Shown: in pieces, positions 11,032 through 26,000 of the stretch
How positions within the stretch are numbered: the stretch's first letter is position 1
Layout of the letters: each line of letters opens with the position of its first letter
Assembly: GCF_918797505.1 (NCBI RefSeq)
Contig: NC_092801.1
Span: 5,642,001-5,706,000, forward strand
Origin: Bemisia tabaci
Taxonomy: Eukaryota > Arthropoda > Insecta > Hemiptera > Aleyrodidae
Reading direction: 5' to 3'
DNA length: 64,000 nt
The notes under the pieces: model-generated
Databases searched by the model: none
Told to the model about the DNA's origin: nothing
Seen by the model: only the letters and a program-made list of their open reading frames with translations
Position numbers and translations under genes: made by a program

Positions 11032-14000
11032 GTGAGTGGTTTTCTCCGTAAACAATTCTGACAACGATGTTCGACTTTTCGAACTGATCATTGGATGACT
11101 GAAGTTTTGGCCATTTTTAGGGCTCGATAAGCTGATAATTCCATCGAGTTTTCTTCTTGTGTGTTGAATCCATTGTTCTCGCATTCGATCGAGCTGTTTT
11201 CCTCAAACGCTCATGTTTCTAAAATATGCTTTGAAAACAATTTTTGTGCGACTTTCGAGAGGATTTTGCTTATTTTGCTTCTTCCTCTTCTAATTTTTTT
11301 CCTTTTCCTTATTTTCAGTTTTGATGAAAAGATATATTTTTCCTCTAATTTTTTCAGTCTTGAAGCTAGAACGGAACGGCTTAGAACTATAGACTAAATG
11401 AATGGAGATTCTACTCATTTAAGCCGTTTTTGTGTTTTTATGGATTTTGTAGTTAATCAACGCATTCCAGTTGTTCAGTTTTAGAATCTCATTGTTCCTT
11501 TTATTATAACTTTCCATTTTTTTCAAAAATTTGAAGCATAAACCATTTATAAAAGTTTTTTTTTTGTTAAACTTTGGCCACGAGAGGTATAAAAAATTAT
11601 CGATGAAAAAGAAGCAACGTGGAAGACAGCATACGTATATATTTCCCCGCATTTATTGCTGAATGCAGGATATTTGTTGTCGTTATAAACTTCGCCAATC
11701 AAAGGACCGCTCTAAAGATTAGTTCGTCATGCAATAACTAATGACTTTGGCATTATATTTCTCTTTGGTTTTAACTTCTTAGATGAACCTCAATTCGTTG
11801 CAAATGGACACTTTAGGACACAGCGTACATCTTTAAATTGCACTCCTACCCAAGTAGCAGATTTCATCGCATAGATTTGCAATAAAATCGCGATTTTATC
11901 GACGGCAATTTATCGCAATATTATCAAAGTCTCATGATAAATTTACATAAAATTCCGATTGTATCGAACGCGATTTTGTAGAAATAAAATTGCGGAATGG
12001 TCGAAGATTGTCGCTCAGATGTTGTTGATCCTAGCGATTTTATTCCCCAAAAAATCGTAAAAAAACGTGACTGAATTTCAAAATATCGCGATTTTTTCGT
12101 TGAAAAATGCTCCTTGGGTACTTACCGATGCAATTGTGCAAGTTGGCAATATCGTTTTTCCTCTACTTAAATCCGCATTAATAATATTGTTTTCGTGCCT
12201 CACCAAGAATCGATTGTCTTACATACATTTAAATGGAGGAAAAAAAATGTAGCCAACGGGGTGGAGGGAGGGATGAAAAACGGGAAAAGTCCGTTACGCA
12301 GTGCTAGGACGCATCCTTCTCAGGACGAAATACGTTATACCATAACCGCCACTTGTGTTTAAAACACTGGAAAAAAACCACATTGGATCTAGAGTCCAGA
12401 CTCTTGAAAACATTGACAAGAAAATGGACTCGTGATTCAATCAGATTTAAGCTTAAATCAAAAGGAAATCGGCTCAAATTAAGAGGCTTGGTTCTTGATT
12501 TAAGCTTAAATCTGATTGAATCAAGAGTATATTTTTTCTTGTCGATGTTTTTAAGAGTCTGGGCTCTAGATCCGATGTGTTTTTTTCCAGTGAATCTAGT
12601 ATTTTGTAAATTTAATTTTAAGTTATATTTGATTTGATTGTATTTCTAACTTCTATCTCTTCATTTCACAGATTTGTACGGCAAGCTTTTGCGGATTTTG
12701 TGCATATGGGTATTGTATCAAAGAATTCATGTCCTCGCGATACCCCTCACTTTCTTCACGGCAGTTTTGCGATTGTACGTCGAGAAAGGTCTGCTGGCCA
12801 AGGAAGAGTCTTTTGTGAGAGGTAAAGCACGGTCATCCCTCTCTTATCTTTTCACTCGTATCTGCATAGTGAGAAAAAATAACTGACGCACAGTGGATCG
12901 GGTCAATAGGAGAGGTCGGACAAAATTGGGAAACTATAAAAGCTTATAACTCCGTTTATACAAAACTTCGAGGTTCCAAAATTGGTTCCATTCATTTTCT
13001 CGTGAAATTTTCTTCAAGAAACACCCCTTAAAAGTTAAAATGTGACAAAATAAACGTCAAAATTTGCAGTTTTTGTCAAAAATTTCATGTCCGACCTCTC
13101 TGATTGACTCGATCCACTGTTCGACGTTTGTGTCAATATCAAAAGTCAATGGAAAGGCCGGATTTTACCTTCTGTCAAACGGAACTAAGCGCCGAGTGTA
13201 TGCGGCACTCGTGAGCCATGGGCATGTGGCAAGAGCGTCGTGAACAGGGCTCATGAGTTAATTAGTCGTATTCTGCAGTGAAAGGGAAAAACGCCGTATG
13301 AACATTCGAGAGTTGCCAAGTTTCTTCGAATAAATTATGTGGTTTTGAGGAAAGTTATGCATATTTCTTCCTAAAATTTCCAGATACATATTTTCGATTC
13401 GATTGTCTTTTTGGGGGAAAACAGTGGAGAGCTTCTTAACATTTTTCATGACCGAAATTGTTAAAAACTGGGGTTTTATGGGGTTAAAATCCTGAAAAGT
13501 TTCCGGGCCCCCCATGGTACCTGGAGGGTATATCATACCCCCTAGATCCCTCGGTGGGAGGTTTGTCCCCCCAGAACCTAATCCTACATACGCCACTGTT
13601 CCCTATGAAGGTATTCTAGTCTAAGTATTTTTCAATCGTGTTTCCTGATAATGTTGATTCGCAGAGGAGCTGTTGGACCGGGAGTACGACTTCATCGTGG
13701 TTGGCGGGGGCACGACGGGGAACGTGGTGGGGGCGCGTCTGTCGGAGAACCCTGATTGGACGGTGCTGGTCCTGGAGGCCGGCTACGAGCAGACCTTCTT
13801 CACGGAGATCCCGCTGGTGAACACGTTCCTGATCCTGACCGAGTACAACTGGAAGTACCGGGCCCAGCCGCAGGAGGGCATGTGCCTCGGGCTCGAGGGC
13901 GGGGTGTGTCCCTGGCCCGCCGGGAAGGGCATCGGCGGCACGAGCAACATCAACGCCATGATCTGGACCCGTGGCAACCGCAGGGATTATGACGACTGGG

Positions 14001-17000
14001 CCGCTCAAGGCAATCCAGGTACTGTCCACCAAGACAATATATCTGTCAAAGGCAATGGAGATGTTGCATGAGTGAGGATTTTGCGATTTGACTGTTGATT
14101 CTTATGCAAAAGTTTGCGAGAAACACGATGGTGCTACTCGTCTTCTCTGAAATCAACTCCCAAGCTCAAGAAAAGCTCTCAAGTTGAGGCCAAAATGGAG
14201 GGGATATCCCACGCTATCCTGAGAGTCCATCTCTACATCAAGACAAACTCTCCATGCAAAGATAGGGAGCACATAAATTAGCAGGGCTAGAGTACCTGTA
14301 TTGTATAGGAAGAGTACCGACAGATCGGTTCAATGGAGGGCTTAGGGCCCAAAAGTGCAGCCACCCTTCTAACCAACTTCTAACGCACAAAATTTCATGC
14401 CAGTCTGCAGATTCCAATTCTAACCAAGATGGCCAAGAATGTACAGAAATGAGCGTTCTTCCGCGAAATTGAGTAAATTTATGCAAAAACTGAGTCAAAC
14501 ACGTGCTTAATAAAGGACGGCTCGTAACAATGGTATCAGTAAATCGCTCTGGATAATTGAAATTCATAGGTTGGCTGCCCTTTTGGGCCCTAACTTTATG
14601 CGCGGAGGCATCGGTGAAGGCCTGATGGACTTTCGGAGTTTCAGATCTGTTGGTACTCTCCCTATACAGGTACTCTAAGCAGGGCTCTCCTGTTTTCAGT
14701 TTTAGAGTCCCCAAATAAAGTGGCAGCCCTGTCAATGTATTTGCTCCCTATCTTTGCATGGAGAGTTTGTTTTGATGTAGAGGTGGACTCTCAGGATAGC
14801 GTGGGATATCCCCTCCATTTTGGCCTCAACTTGAGAGCTTTTTTTTAAGCTCGGGAGTTGATTTCAGAGAAAAGCAGTGGCACCATCGTGTTTCTCGCAA
14901 ACTTTTGAAGAATAAACAGTCAAATCGCAAAGTCCTCACACATGCAACATCTCCATTAAGGCCGTTTGTAAAATCTCTCGTCAACCTCTGGCCATCAAAC
15001 CAGTGGTCAGACTCTGACCAGCAGTCAATCTGCTAATCAGGCTAACTACTGGTTTGCGAGAGAGAACAAAGGCTGACCGGGACTTGATCTGAAGAAAACC
15101 GGGAGTTATACACACCTACCTCTGGTCAAGCTCTGGTCAGCTCAAACCACCACTTTGATAAGCGTTTGACCAGAGGTCTTACAATCGGCCCTTTAAGTCA
15201 AATCAGACATTTTATCAAATGCCTAGGCCGGTAAGAAAATTTGGATAGTTTACGAAATTCTGTAAATTTATGGCGACGAGTCCACGGATTTTCAATATTT
15301 TGGGAAGAATAACTCTTCAAATCCGCGAACCCTCCTTGCTCTTCCCTTTTCAAATGCCTCTCACAGATGTAAATGTTGACGTTTTTAAAAATTCCTGTTT
15401 AATAAAATTCTGACAACTTCAAGATAAATGTGCGTTCAGGAACCGAAAATCGTTTAAAATACTATTGTATGCTGCATACGTTTACAGAGAATTCTCTTTT
15501 ACAGGAGTAACGATTCATTTTTTCTAAAATTCGGAAAATAATCAAAATTTCAATCTCGACTATTAGCTTAGGCATTTGACAAAATGCCTGATTTTACTAT
15601 TTGCCTCCGACATATATTTCGAGGGTGAAACTGCAAAAATTCATATCTCGGTTACAGTGTTGCGAAATTTCTGCTCTTTTTTTGTTTTTTGAAAGGAGAC
15701 CAAACCAACATCTTGGTTTGAAGCTTTTACAGAATATTTTTTATACAGAGAAGAAAAATCACCGAAATTCTCAAAAGATGACTTTCGCGGGAGTTTTCCA
15801 TGTAGAAAATAAAGTATGACAGGAAGTCTGCAACGCCGCAAACCGAGATACATATTCCTGTAGTTTTACCATCGATTTTTGAGACCCCGCATACCCAGGT
15901 TAAGAGTATCTACAAAAGCTTTAAAGACTTTAGACGACCATTAAACTTTAAAACCGTCTCAAAGTGACGGTTTATCTAATGATTTTTTCACCAATTTTAT
16001 AGGATCTAATCGTAGCGTTCCCATCTTACATGGATGCGCAATGAACCGTTTTTACATGTTGAATAAAACATTTATTTATAACATTTATAACATTTAATTA
16101 TAACATTATAACATTTTTTTATTCACCATGTAAAAACGGTTCAAACGGTGACAAAGAAAGGCGACGATTTTCAAACTTACTTCGAGGTTCCTTGAGATCA
16201 CGGGACTTTAACGATGGTGAATACGCAATGAGATGACTGCAGTGCAAAGAGTGTCTTGCTAGAATGAAGGCGCTGCAAAAAGTATCTCGACGGAACTAAG
16301 ACACCGCAAACTGTATCTCGTTAAATTGAAGGAGCTCTTCGAGGAGTAGCTTGTTCGACGCACTGCGAAAAGTATCTTGTCAGAATGAAGGAACTACGAG
16401 AATATCTCGTCAGAATAAAAAAACACCGAAATAATAACCTCGTTAGAATGAAGACACGACGGACAATGTTTCGTCCGAATGAAGACGCAGCAAAAAGTAT
16501 CTCGGAAATAAGACAACGCGAAACAGTATTCGTTAAAATGAAGGTGCCCCGAGGAGAAGCTTGTTTGATTCACTGCAAAAAGTAGTTTTCGGGATAAAGG
16601 AACTACAAAAATATCTCTTCAGAATAAAAAAAAACACCGAAAAAAAATCTCGTTAGAATGAAGACACGGCGGACAATGTTTCGTCGGAATGAAGACGCAG
16701 CAAAAAGTATCTCAGAAATGAGACAGCACGACAGGTAGGTTTCTTGTTAAAATGAAGGCGCTGCGAGGAGTAGCTTGTTTGGCCCACTGCAAAAAACTGT
16801 TTGTTTTCGGAATGAAGGAGCTACAAAAATATCTCTTCAGAATAAAAAACACCGAAAAAAAAAAAATCTCGTTAGAACGAAGACACGACGGAAAACGTTT
16901 CGTGAAAATAGTATCTCGTGGGAATGAAGGCGCATATAGAAATATGTCGTTAGACTCAAGGTGCAGCGAGGAGTATCTCGGCAGAATGAAGGCGCTAAAT

Positions 17001-20000
17001 TGAACTCCGCCGGACGCGAGCGACACCGACTGTGGACTGCCACCGTACTTTCCGCGCTCGCACTTATCAAGTTAAATGAAGCGAAAAATTCTAGAAAGCT
17101 CCGCGCGCCCCCAAACTAAAGCACGCGAAATGAGGAGGTTATTCAGCGCACCCCTGGCGTAAGGGCGTATCTTAATTCAACGTGAGCCCTGTTTTACATA
17201 TAAACCAGTGCTTTCTGGGGCTCATACGGAAATCGAGTAAACGCCGCGTTATGTTGGTATCGAGAGTAGGAAGTCGCTAACGCCCTGCCGCGACATCCCT
17301 GGGGATTATTTATCAGAGCTAGTTACCCAAGTCCCTCGTCCAGGGATCTAATCGTGAGAGCCCTTCCGTGCACGCGATATTTTCATTCGGGCCTGTTGAC
17401 GCACGGTCTTTAGCGCACCGCTCTCACAAGTTACGTCGGTGATGCGTGAATAATCGATTATCGATATTTCCCTATTTGAGGCTACGGTTAATAATCGATT
17501 TTGAAGGTGTTCGTTGCGATGCCCCGTCTATCGATCCTTCTCCACGGGTTTAAATGGCGGATCAATCGATATATCGAAAAGCACGCCACGCCTTTACATA
17601 GCTCTGTAATGAGTGGCTCGTGCCGAAAGTAGACACGAAGACTTGCGGATTAACGTAGGCATTTCGAGCGTGTCCGTCGGGATAAGAAATTAAATTACTT
17701 TGCCGCTTGCGCGCTGGAAAAGATGGAATCGTTGAAGAGAAGTTTGTTATTTTTAGCTCGAGAGCCACCGTTTTCCGACTTTTGAAGGGTTTCCCTGGCT
17801 TTATTTAGCTCCCCTCGAGATTTCAAGATTCCCGGACTCGCCTATTTTTTCTATTTTTACGATGCTCGGTACTATCCGTGATCTTTTCAAATGTAGAAGT
17901 ATAATCTTCGGTTACTGAGATCGATTTTAGGTTTTATTTAGCATTTGGGACATCAAAGTTTCGGTTCAGGTATTTGGAGCCATTGGCGGATCCAGCAAAT
18001 TGGCAACCTTGTTTTTCTCCATTTGAACCTAAGGAAATGCATCGATTCTTGGAAGAGCCAGGTGCTCTGACGAGAATCGATAATTTAACATAGGTTTCAA
18101 CGGAGGGAATCTCAGCGTCACCATATTGCTGGGCCCGTCTCTGTTTGGAGCTAGTTTTCATTAAAACTGCACTTCGGTGGACATGGATTAAGTCTGCGGT
18201 GGAGAATGTAAGGTATTAGTTTATTACGGTTACCTGCATATAATTTCGGTTCCATGACGGAAAATTTTTGTTAATGGATTGAAATTCAGTTTTTTTTTGA
18301 AGGAGAACTTATTTTACCTGGACCGAAAACTTTGGCGTCCTGCACGAATCGAAATTTCCTTTACCGTGCAGTTTTTCATCAGAATTTAAGTAAAATTCCC
18401 TGATTTATTTCCACTTTTCCGGATATTCTAAATTTTCCTGACATTCGCACTGAAAACAGATTACATTACATCTCAATAATATTGACGGTGTCAACGCGAT
18501 TTCCAAAGTAAATAATTAGAACCTCACGGTTGTAGTTTTTCTAAATTTCTTAAATTCGTACATCATTTCCTTCAACCGACTCATTCATACATTTTTGTCT
18601 TTGCTGCAACGAACGTTTTCTTCTAAAAAGGAAAGTTTTGCAGTTATGGCAGCTAAACAGTTTTTATTGTTGCAAATAAACTTCTTCAACGTCAAATTTC
18701 ACTTGGCAGGATTTGTACCTACCTTGAAGCAAGGATTTAATTTCCCTATAAATCGCGGAACGTCCTACGCAACGGTTTCTTTACCTCTACTGAAGTTTTC
18801 TTTGTGCATATCTGTGTACAAATCGGCGGCAATCAAGTTATGTTTTTACATAGAGAAGATCATCGACATCTCGCATGATATGGATTACTCTATCAAAAGC
18901 AACCCTTACATTAGCTGAATAATGAAAAGTTAAGAACAGCCCAGTGATAAATTGGATTAGCATTGAGAGACCTAACAAAGATCCAAAATTTCAAAAATAG
19001 GAAATATTTGAAGGAGACCTCAAATCTACGATAAAATTATTGATTTGATTAAAATTAGATTTACGAACAAACTTATAGTTATTATACATTTACAAAATCC
19101 TCCTTTCTTCAATCTTTTTCAATCTTTTGAACCTTTGATTTGTCAATTTGAATTATTTTTATTCTAACTTTTAATAAAATTAACCAAAACCACCACTAAC
19201 CAAGATACAACGTTTCCGGATGCAATACAAAATCCCTGCCCATAAGAAAAACGCGAGCCACACGCACACCAAACGGTTCAGGTGTTGCACGTTGTTATGG
19301 CCTGGTTACACGATCAAATTCCGTCAAATTCCGATCAAATGGTGACTGGTGCGCACTATCTACCCTCAAATTTCTACGGCCTGCAATAATTTGATGGTAG
19401 ATGATGGAACTGTGGGGCTCATCCTTCATCTGATTTCCACACAACCGTGTTTATTTCATGCTTAGATCAATCAACACGCTGTTTTAATTATTTTACTCAT
19501 CAATCTAGATAACTCTCGACCGCCATCTTGATCATCATTTTGATCGGAATTTGACGGAAATTTGAGCGTGTAACCAGCCCATACCAATTAGAACTACATA
19601 CGACGGGAGTAGGGGAAACGTGACGATTGAGGCGCGCACAGTGCCGTTCGCGCAATGCGTGAAGTATCCATGCAGTCTTGTAGGCACTGACACGACACTC
19701 GCATGACAGCGCGTACCATGCGGTACGCGCATTGCGTGAAGTATTCACGCGATCTCGCAGGCGCTGGCATGCGTTCGCGCGTCTAGCGCGATCATTTGAA
19801 CACAAATCGACTTCATTTGTTGAAGTTTTCGCAGATTATCTTCGCACAGGGAAGGGAATTACGGCAGTTTGTAAGAGCTGACGTTGGGTAATTTCTCTTT
19901 AAAAAATAAAGTATGACAGGAGGTCTGCAAATTCGAGATGCATGATTGTGGACCTATAATGTTAATATGTTCAAAATAAAGAAAAGCGTCCATTTCAATC

Positions 20001-23000
20001 CCAGAGGAAATGACCCGTACTCCCATTTTTCTACTTTTTATATTTTTCTTTTCACCAAATGATTTCCAAACTGCCGGCGATCACTTGTCGCTCGTGGCTC
20101 ATATATTGCGCAGCACTTTCTATGGTAAAATTAATAGTAAAAGAAGGGTAAAAAACAAGAGAAGTACACCAATAGAACTGCATTTTGCAATTTGAAACTA
20201 TAAATTCTGGCTCATCTGAAAAAACACTTGTAAGCACTTAGGGAAACTAATGGTACATACGTTGTTATTAAACCAGGCCAGAATTTATAGTTCCAAATTG
20301 CAAAATGCAGTCCAATAAATACTGGAATCTCTAAAATTAGGAAACTCCAACTTGCCTTACGTAATACATCAAGCGCACTACCACTGAAGTACATTAGTAC
20401 ATTCCTTAGCACATTCAGTAAGGGAGAGTGTGTAAGTTTTCTAATTTTTATATTCTAACTCTATTCCAGATTAATTACTGTTTTTAGGTTTTCGACCACC
20501 ATTCCAGTGTCTGATCGTCACAATACTGTCTCTATTACAGGTTGGAGCTACTCAGAGGTTCTACCTTACTTCCTGAAGAGCGAAAACTACACGATCCCCG
20601 AGTTAGAGGACTCGCCATGGCACTCGAACAAAGGCCCCATCGAGGTAGGCTACGCGCCGTACAGGACCCAAATGCTCAACGCTTTCCTCGAGGCCGGTAA
20701 AGAACTTGGTTTCCAGCTCGTCGATTACAACAACCCTAACACCCACGTCGGGTTCTCCGCCATCCAAGCATCTCAAGGTAGGCACACGTAAAGTTACTTA
20801 ATTAGAAGAGGATTGGCATGTCAAAGTTCGAAAATTCATCAGGCCTTCAACGACACCACTGAATTTAAGTTGAATCGTCTTCTCTCAAAATTCGAATAAT
20901 GGCTCAGTTGCGCTGGTCACAGATTCATGTTTGGGTGGTTTAATCTTACACATTAGCCAAAAATGATGAGATGTTTCCGATTGCCGAATTACGGGTACAT
21001 CGTCTATCCAAAAATACAGTGTATGACGTCATTCACTGCGGTTGAACCATTGATAACAGCGTCATTTCAAAAATGATTCTGAAATTATTTTTTTAAAAAA
21101 AATGTCAAAATTATTGTCGAATTTAGCATGCGGCCAATCTTACAATATTTATATGAATCGTTTCAGACATATTTCTTGTTTTACCGAGGACTTTAGTGTA
21201 AAAACCATAGAGTACACAGAGACATATCGACGGTGAAACTACCAAACCACGTATCTCGGTTTGCGACGTCGCAGACTTCCTGTCATACTTTATTTTTTAA
21301 ATGAAAAACTACTTAACGTCCAGTCTTGAAAATGTCTGTGATTTTTCCTCTTCTTCTGAAGAAAATTCTGTGAAAATTTCAAGGAATGATATTGGTTTGG
21401 TCTACTTCAAAAAAATAAAATGCGAGCGTAGATTTTTAAACACCGCAAACGAGATACGTGGTTTGGTAGTTTCACCGTCGATATTAGGAATGAAGGAGCT
21501 GGCGCCCCTTTTAAGTATTTTCCAGTCACCGAATTCCATGACTCCTGAGCGGTGCCGGATCACCATTTCGGTACATAATCGATTGTTTTCGATACACGGG
21601 GACCCGGTCATCCGAAATACGCAAAGAGGTTATGAATTATCACGTACATCGCCATTTTGGATCGAAAATGTATCGAAAAGGTAACCGAATCTTGGCGCAC
21701 ACCGGGCTCGGAACTCGTTGACCAGAACATGACCCCAGATCACTTCATTATATTGCGACTCTATGCACTCTTTGGTAAAAACCCGTATGTTGTACCAAAG
21801 TTACATCGACGGTGAAACTACCAAACCACGTATCTCGTTTGCGGTGTTTAAAAATCTACGCTCGCATTTTATTTTTTTGAAGTCGACCAAATCAATATCA
21901 TTCCTTGAAATTTTCTCAGAATTTTCTCCGCACAAAGAGGAAAAATCACAGAAATTTTCAAGACTAGACGTTAAGTAGTTTTTCATTTAAAAAATAAAGA
22001 ATGACAGGAAGTCTGCGACGTCGCAAACCGAGATACGTGGTTTGGTAGTTTCACCGTCGACATAGAGTACATAGAGTCGTAATGTAAGTGGGAGAGCTGG
22101 CGCCATTTTTAAGCATTTTCCATGTCCCGAATTCCGAGACTCCTGTGTGACGCCGGGTCACTTTTTCGATACATAATCGATTGTTTGCGATACACGGGTA
22201 CCCGGCCATCCGATGACAACAACAACAACAACAACAACAAAGGAGATAGGAATTACCACGTATTCCACACCGCCATTTTGGATCGAAAATGTATAGAAAA
22301 AGCGACCCGAACTCGGCGCACACCGGGCTCGGAATTCGTCGAGCAGAACATGGCGCCAGCTCTCCTATTTACATTACGACTCTATGTACTCTATGCAAAG
22401 TTACACCGTTCTCACGTGTTTATTTTTGCGTAGGTCACGGCCGACGGACCTACTCGAAAGAGTACCTGAAAAACGCGCACTGGCGGAGCAACTTATTCGT
22501 TTTGCAGCTATCCCTGGTGACGAAGATCCTGTTGAACCGCGACAAAATAGCGTACGGCGTCCGGGCCGAGATCAGGGGTAAACAAGTGACCTTTCGGGCC
22601 CGCAAGGAGGTCATCCTGTGCGCGGGAGCTTTTAACTCCCCCAAACTCCTCATGCTCTCAGGGATCGGCCCGAGGGACCATCTTGAAGAACTCGGTATCA
22701 AAGTCATCACCGAGCTTCCCGGAGTCGGCCAGAATCTCCAGGTATTCTACTCAACGCCTTTTCATCTGTTATTTCTTTCAAATGGATTTTTTTGGTTTGT
22801 TTATTTACCACCAAAAGGTTTAAATACAGAATCAAATTACATCCAATCGAATGAGAGACAACACAAAAAAACAGTAAAATTACCAGTGGAAAGTTATAAC
22901 TAGATAACTATAGACTTTATATAAACTTTTGGATGGCTGCTTTTCGAAAAAAAAATTAATTTTACTAAAATAAATGGGAATGGACTCCCATTTATTTTAG

Positions 23001-26000
23001 TAAAATTAATTTTTTTTTCGAAAATACAAGTTATTATTATTTTTTTTTTTTTTAAACAAGTTCACATCATGCTCTCTCATTGTATATAAGTTAGTACCAC
23101 TTTAATGAAATATTACGTCGACTTTTAAAATGTAAGAATATGAATAAAAGTATTATCTTTAATGGAAAAAAGAAAAAAATCACATGCACCTATCGCAACT
23201 TAGGAAACGCTGAATTTACGGTTATAAAGAAGGGGGAGGGGGAGGGTTTAATAAAGTAAAGTATGAATTTTGGTCAAAAGGAGTATAAAGATGCAATTAA
23301 TGTTACGTTTCATGGATTAATTTAACTTTGTCAGCTGAAAAAATCGTCATGAGACAAAAATACAAAATCTTGAAATTATCGCGTTTTTAGCCGATTTTGA
23401 GGATTTTTAGCAAAAATTGGGAACGCATGATGACATGAACAAAATTTTTTCTTTAAAGTACCCTAACATATGCTCTTACTGTGAAATTTTCAGAACCCTA
23501 GCTCAATTACAATGTTGTTTAAAAAAATCGTCAAAATGGGCAAAATTCTGCATTTTGCCCTATTCCGGGGGGTAGTTTTTGGCCGTGCGCAACCCTTAAA
23601 AATTTTTTTAGAATTTTTTTCTTTAGTGCAATCTTATTTGTATGAGTGGGGTCAACGATTTAGAGGGTACCATCATCAAAATTCGGAGGTGACCCTCAAA
23701 GTGGGACACCCTACCTAACAGGGGTACTTCACGCATTGCGTAATGCGTGAAGTATCCCTGTTAGGTTTGTAGGCGCCAATGCGTGTGTCGCGCTGGACGA
23801 CCCGCGCCGCGGCGCGCGGCGCCGCTTCAAGCAACTTGGGAGATGATTTCAGAGAAAACCAGTGGCACCATCGTGTTTCTCGCGAACTATCACATAAGAA
23901 TCAGGAGTCAAATCGTAAATTCCTTACACAAGCAACATCTCCATTGTACTCATTCCAGGAGCACACATCCATGGCGGGACTGACTTTCCTGGTGAACAGC
24001 ACGAAAGGGATCACGACCTCGCTTCTCGTCGACACGATCCCTGACACATTCACGGAGTGGTACTTGCACGGCACAGGGATATTGACCCTCATGGGCTGCG
24101 AGGGACTGGCATACGTCAAGACTAAATACGACGAGTTCCCCGACGAGGATGTCCCTGATATCGAGTTTATCTTCGTCCCTGCCTCCTTGGGCTCTGACAA
24201 GGGACTCGATCTTCGCAAGGGGATGGGAGTCACCGACCAAATCTACAATTCGGTAAAATAACATTTTTTTCTTAATTTTTCTTTTGACTTACAGAGGTTT
24301 TTGCTAGTGATTTGATCTAGAAAATCTAAAAATTGCAAGGACAAATGGATTGCATTTTGCAAAAAGGAACCAAGAGAATTCCAATATTGTTAAGATTGTG
24401 CAACTAACAATCTTTATAATACAATCACCGACATTATGCAAAAAGTTAAATTTCCAAAGGTGATTTTCGTCTTGAATTTATAGTTTATTGGAGGTAAAGA
24501 TAAATTTTAATTAGATGACCAGTCCATAGGGTTAGAAAGTTTCACAATCTTAGCAACATTGGAATTCTTGTGGTTCCTTTTTGCAAAATGCAATGCACAT
24601 ATTCATAATTCTCCTATAAAATCAAGTATATTCTGAGAGGAAATTTGGCAACATTCAAATATTCGTACGAAGTTCTTCATTTCTTTTTGAATCGATTGAA
24701 AGTTTTCCCTTGGAAACCTTGAGCCTTGAGCAATACTGCCGTGCTAAGGAAGAACGCCGTATGAACATTTGAATGTTGCCCAATTCCCTCTCAGAAAATA
24801 TTTAATTTGGGAGAAAATTATGAATATTTGTCCTTGCAATTTTTAGATTTTTAGATCAAATCACGAGCAAAATCTTCTGTAAAATTGGAAGAGAAATATT
24901 CACAAAACTCCGAAATTTCCATTTTCCGAAAATTTATGATTTGCAGATGGAGATTTTGCAACGCCTGCGGGTTCATACGGCGTTTTTCCTTAGTACAACA
25001 GTATATCAATGGTCAAAGTGATAAACCACGCATCTTCATTGTGATGTTTCAAAATTCTCGGTCCTATTTTTTTTCCAGAAAAAACGTGCCAAATTCATAG
25101 TGTGAGATTCATACAAAATATTTGGCGAGGAAGCAAGAAAAATCAAGGAAGTTTCCAAGAAATTACGTTGACAAGTTTTCCAGATCAAGTATTACAGGAA
25201 GTCTGTAACGGGAAAACGTGGCTCCGCACTTTGGCCATCGATTTGATTTCATAATGTTTGAAATTGGTACTGTGTCCACTAGTCTATTGCATCCAGACGT
25301 CGCGTTCTCGCTTAAGAAAGCAAGAACGCCTTCATTTCTTCCGCATGCAACACAGACATCCCTCAGGCACGAATAGTTGCATCCGAACGTTGCCATTCCG
25401 TACGCCAGAGCGCCTTGATTTTTGGCTCATTTGGACCATTTTACAACAAGGACTACAATTTCTGGCTCATACGTAAAAACACCTATCTGCATAATGATAC
25501 TAATGCCGTAAGTGTTATTTCTGTAAGATGAGCTAGAAATTATTGAAGCCCCTAATAATTGCAAAATATGGTCCATTTAGCATATCTCCTCACTTCGAAT
25601 TCGTTTTGTCGGTCTTTTGCTCCACCTGATTTTGAGCAAAATTACTCAAAATTTGTCGACTGAGGGACTTGGAGGACGAGACGCATAAGTGCAGTTTCTG
25701 AAAAAAATTGAGTTATTAACGATTTCAAGTAAAACTAGTATTAATGAATTTTCTGTGAAAAATTCGCTCTAAAAATTCCAATTTTTACGCATCACAAAGT
25801 CAGTTTGAACTTTCTTTCCGCCACTAGGATCCATGTAATTTCGAGACTTCAAACACATATTTCTTGACAAGCAAAACTGCACTTATTCGCCTTGTCCTCC
25901 AAGCCCCTCAATTGCGAATTGGATTGCATTTTGCAAGAAGGAACCAGGAGCATTGCAATATTGCTACAATTGTGCAACTTCTTTTGCCACGGAGGAAAAA

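Noticed and set aside
13616..14032. 138-residue minus-strand ORF, and other ORFs over 13638-13992
   Set aside because: They overlap GMC exon 3 in other frames; their composition is the antisense or frame-shifted shadow of the conserved FAD-binding sequence.
14238..14735. 165-residue minus-strand ORF
   Set aside because: Crosses nested inverted-repeat elements in GMC intron 3; no protein features.
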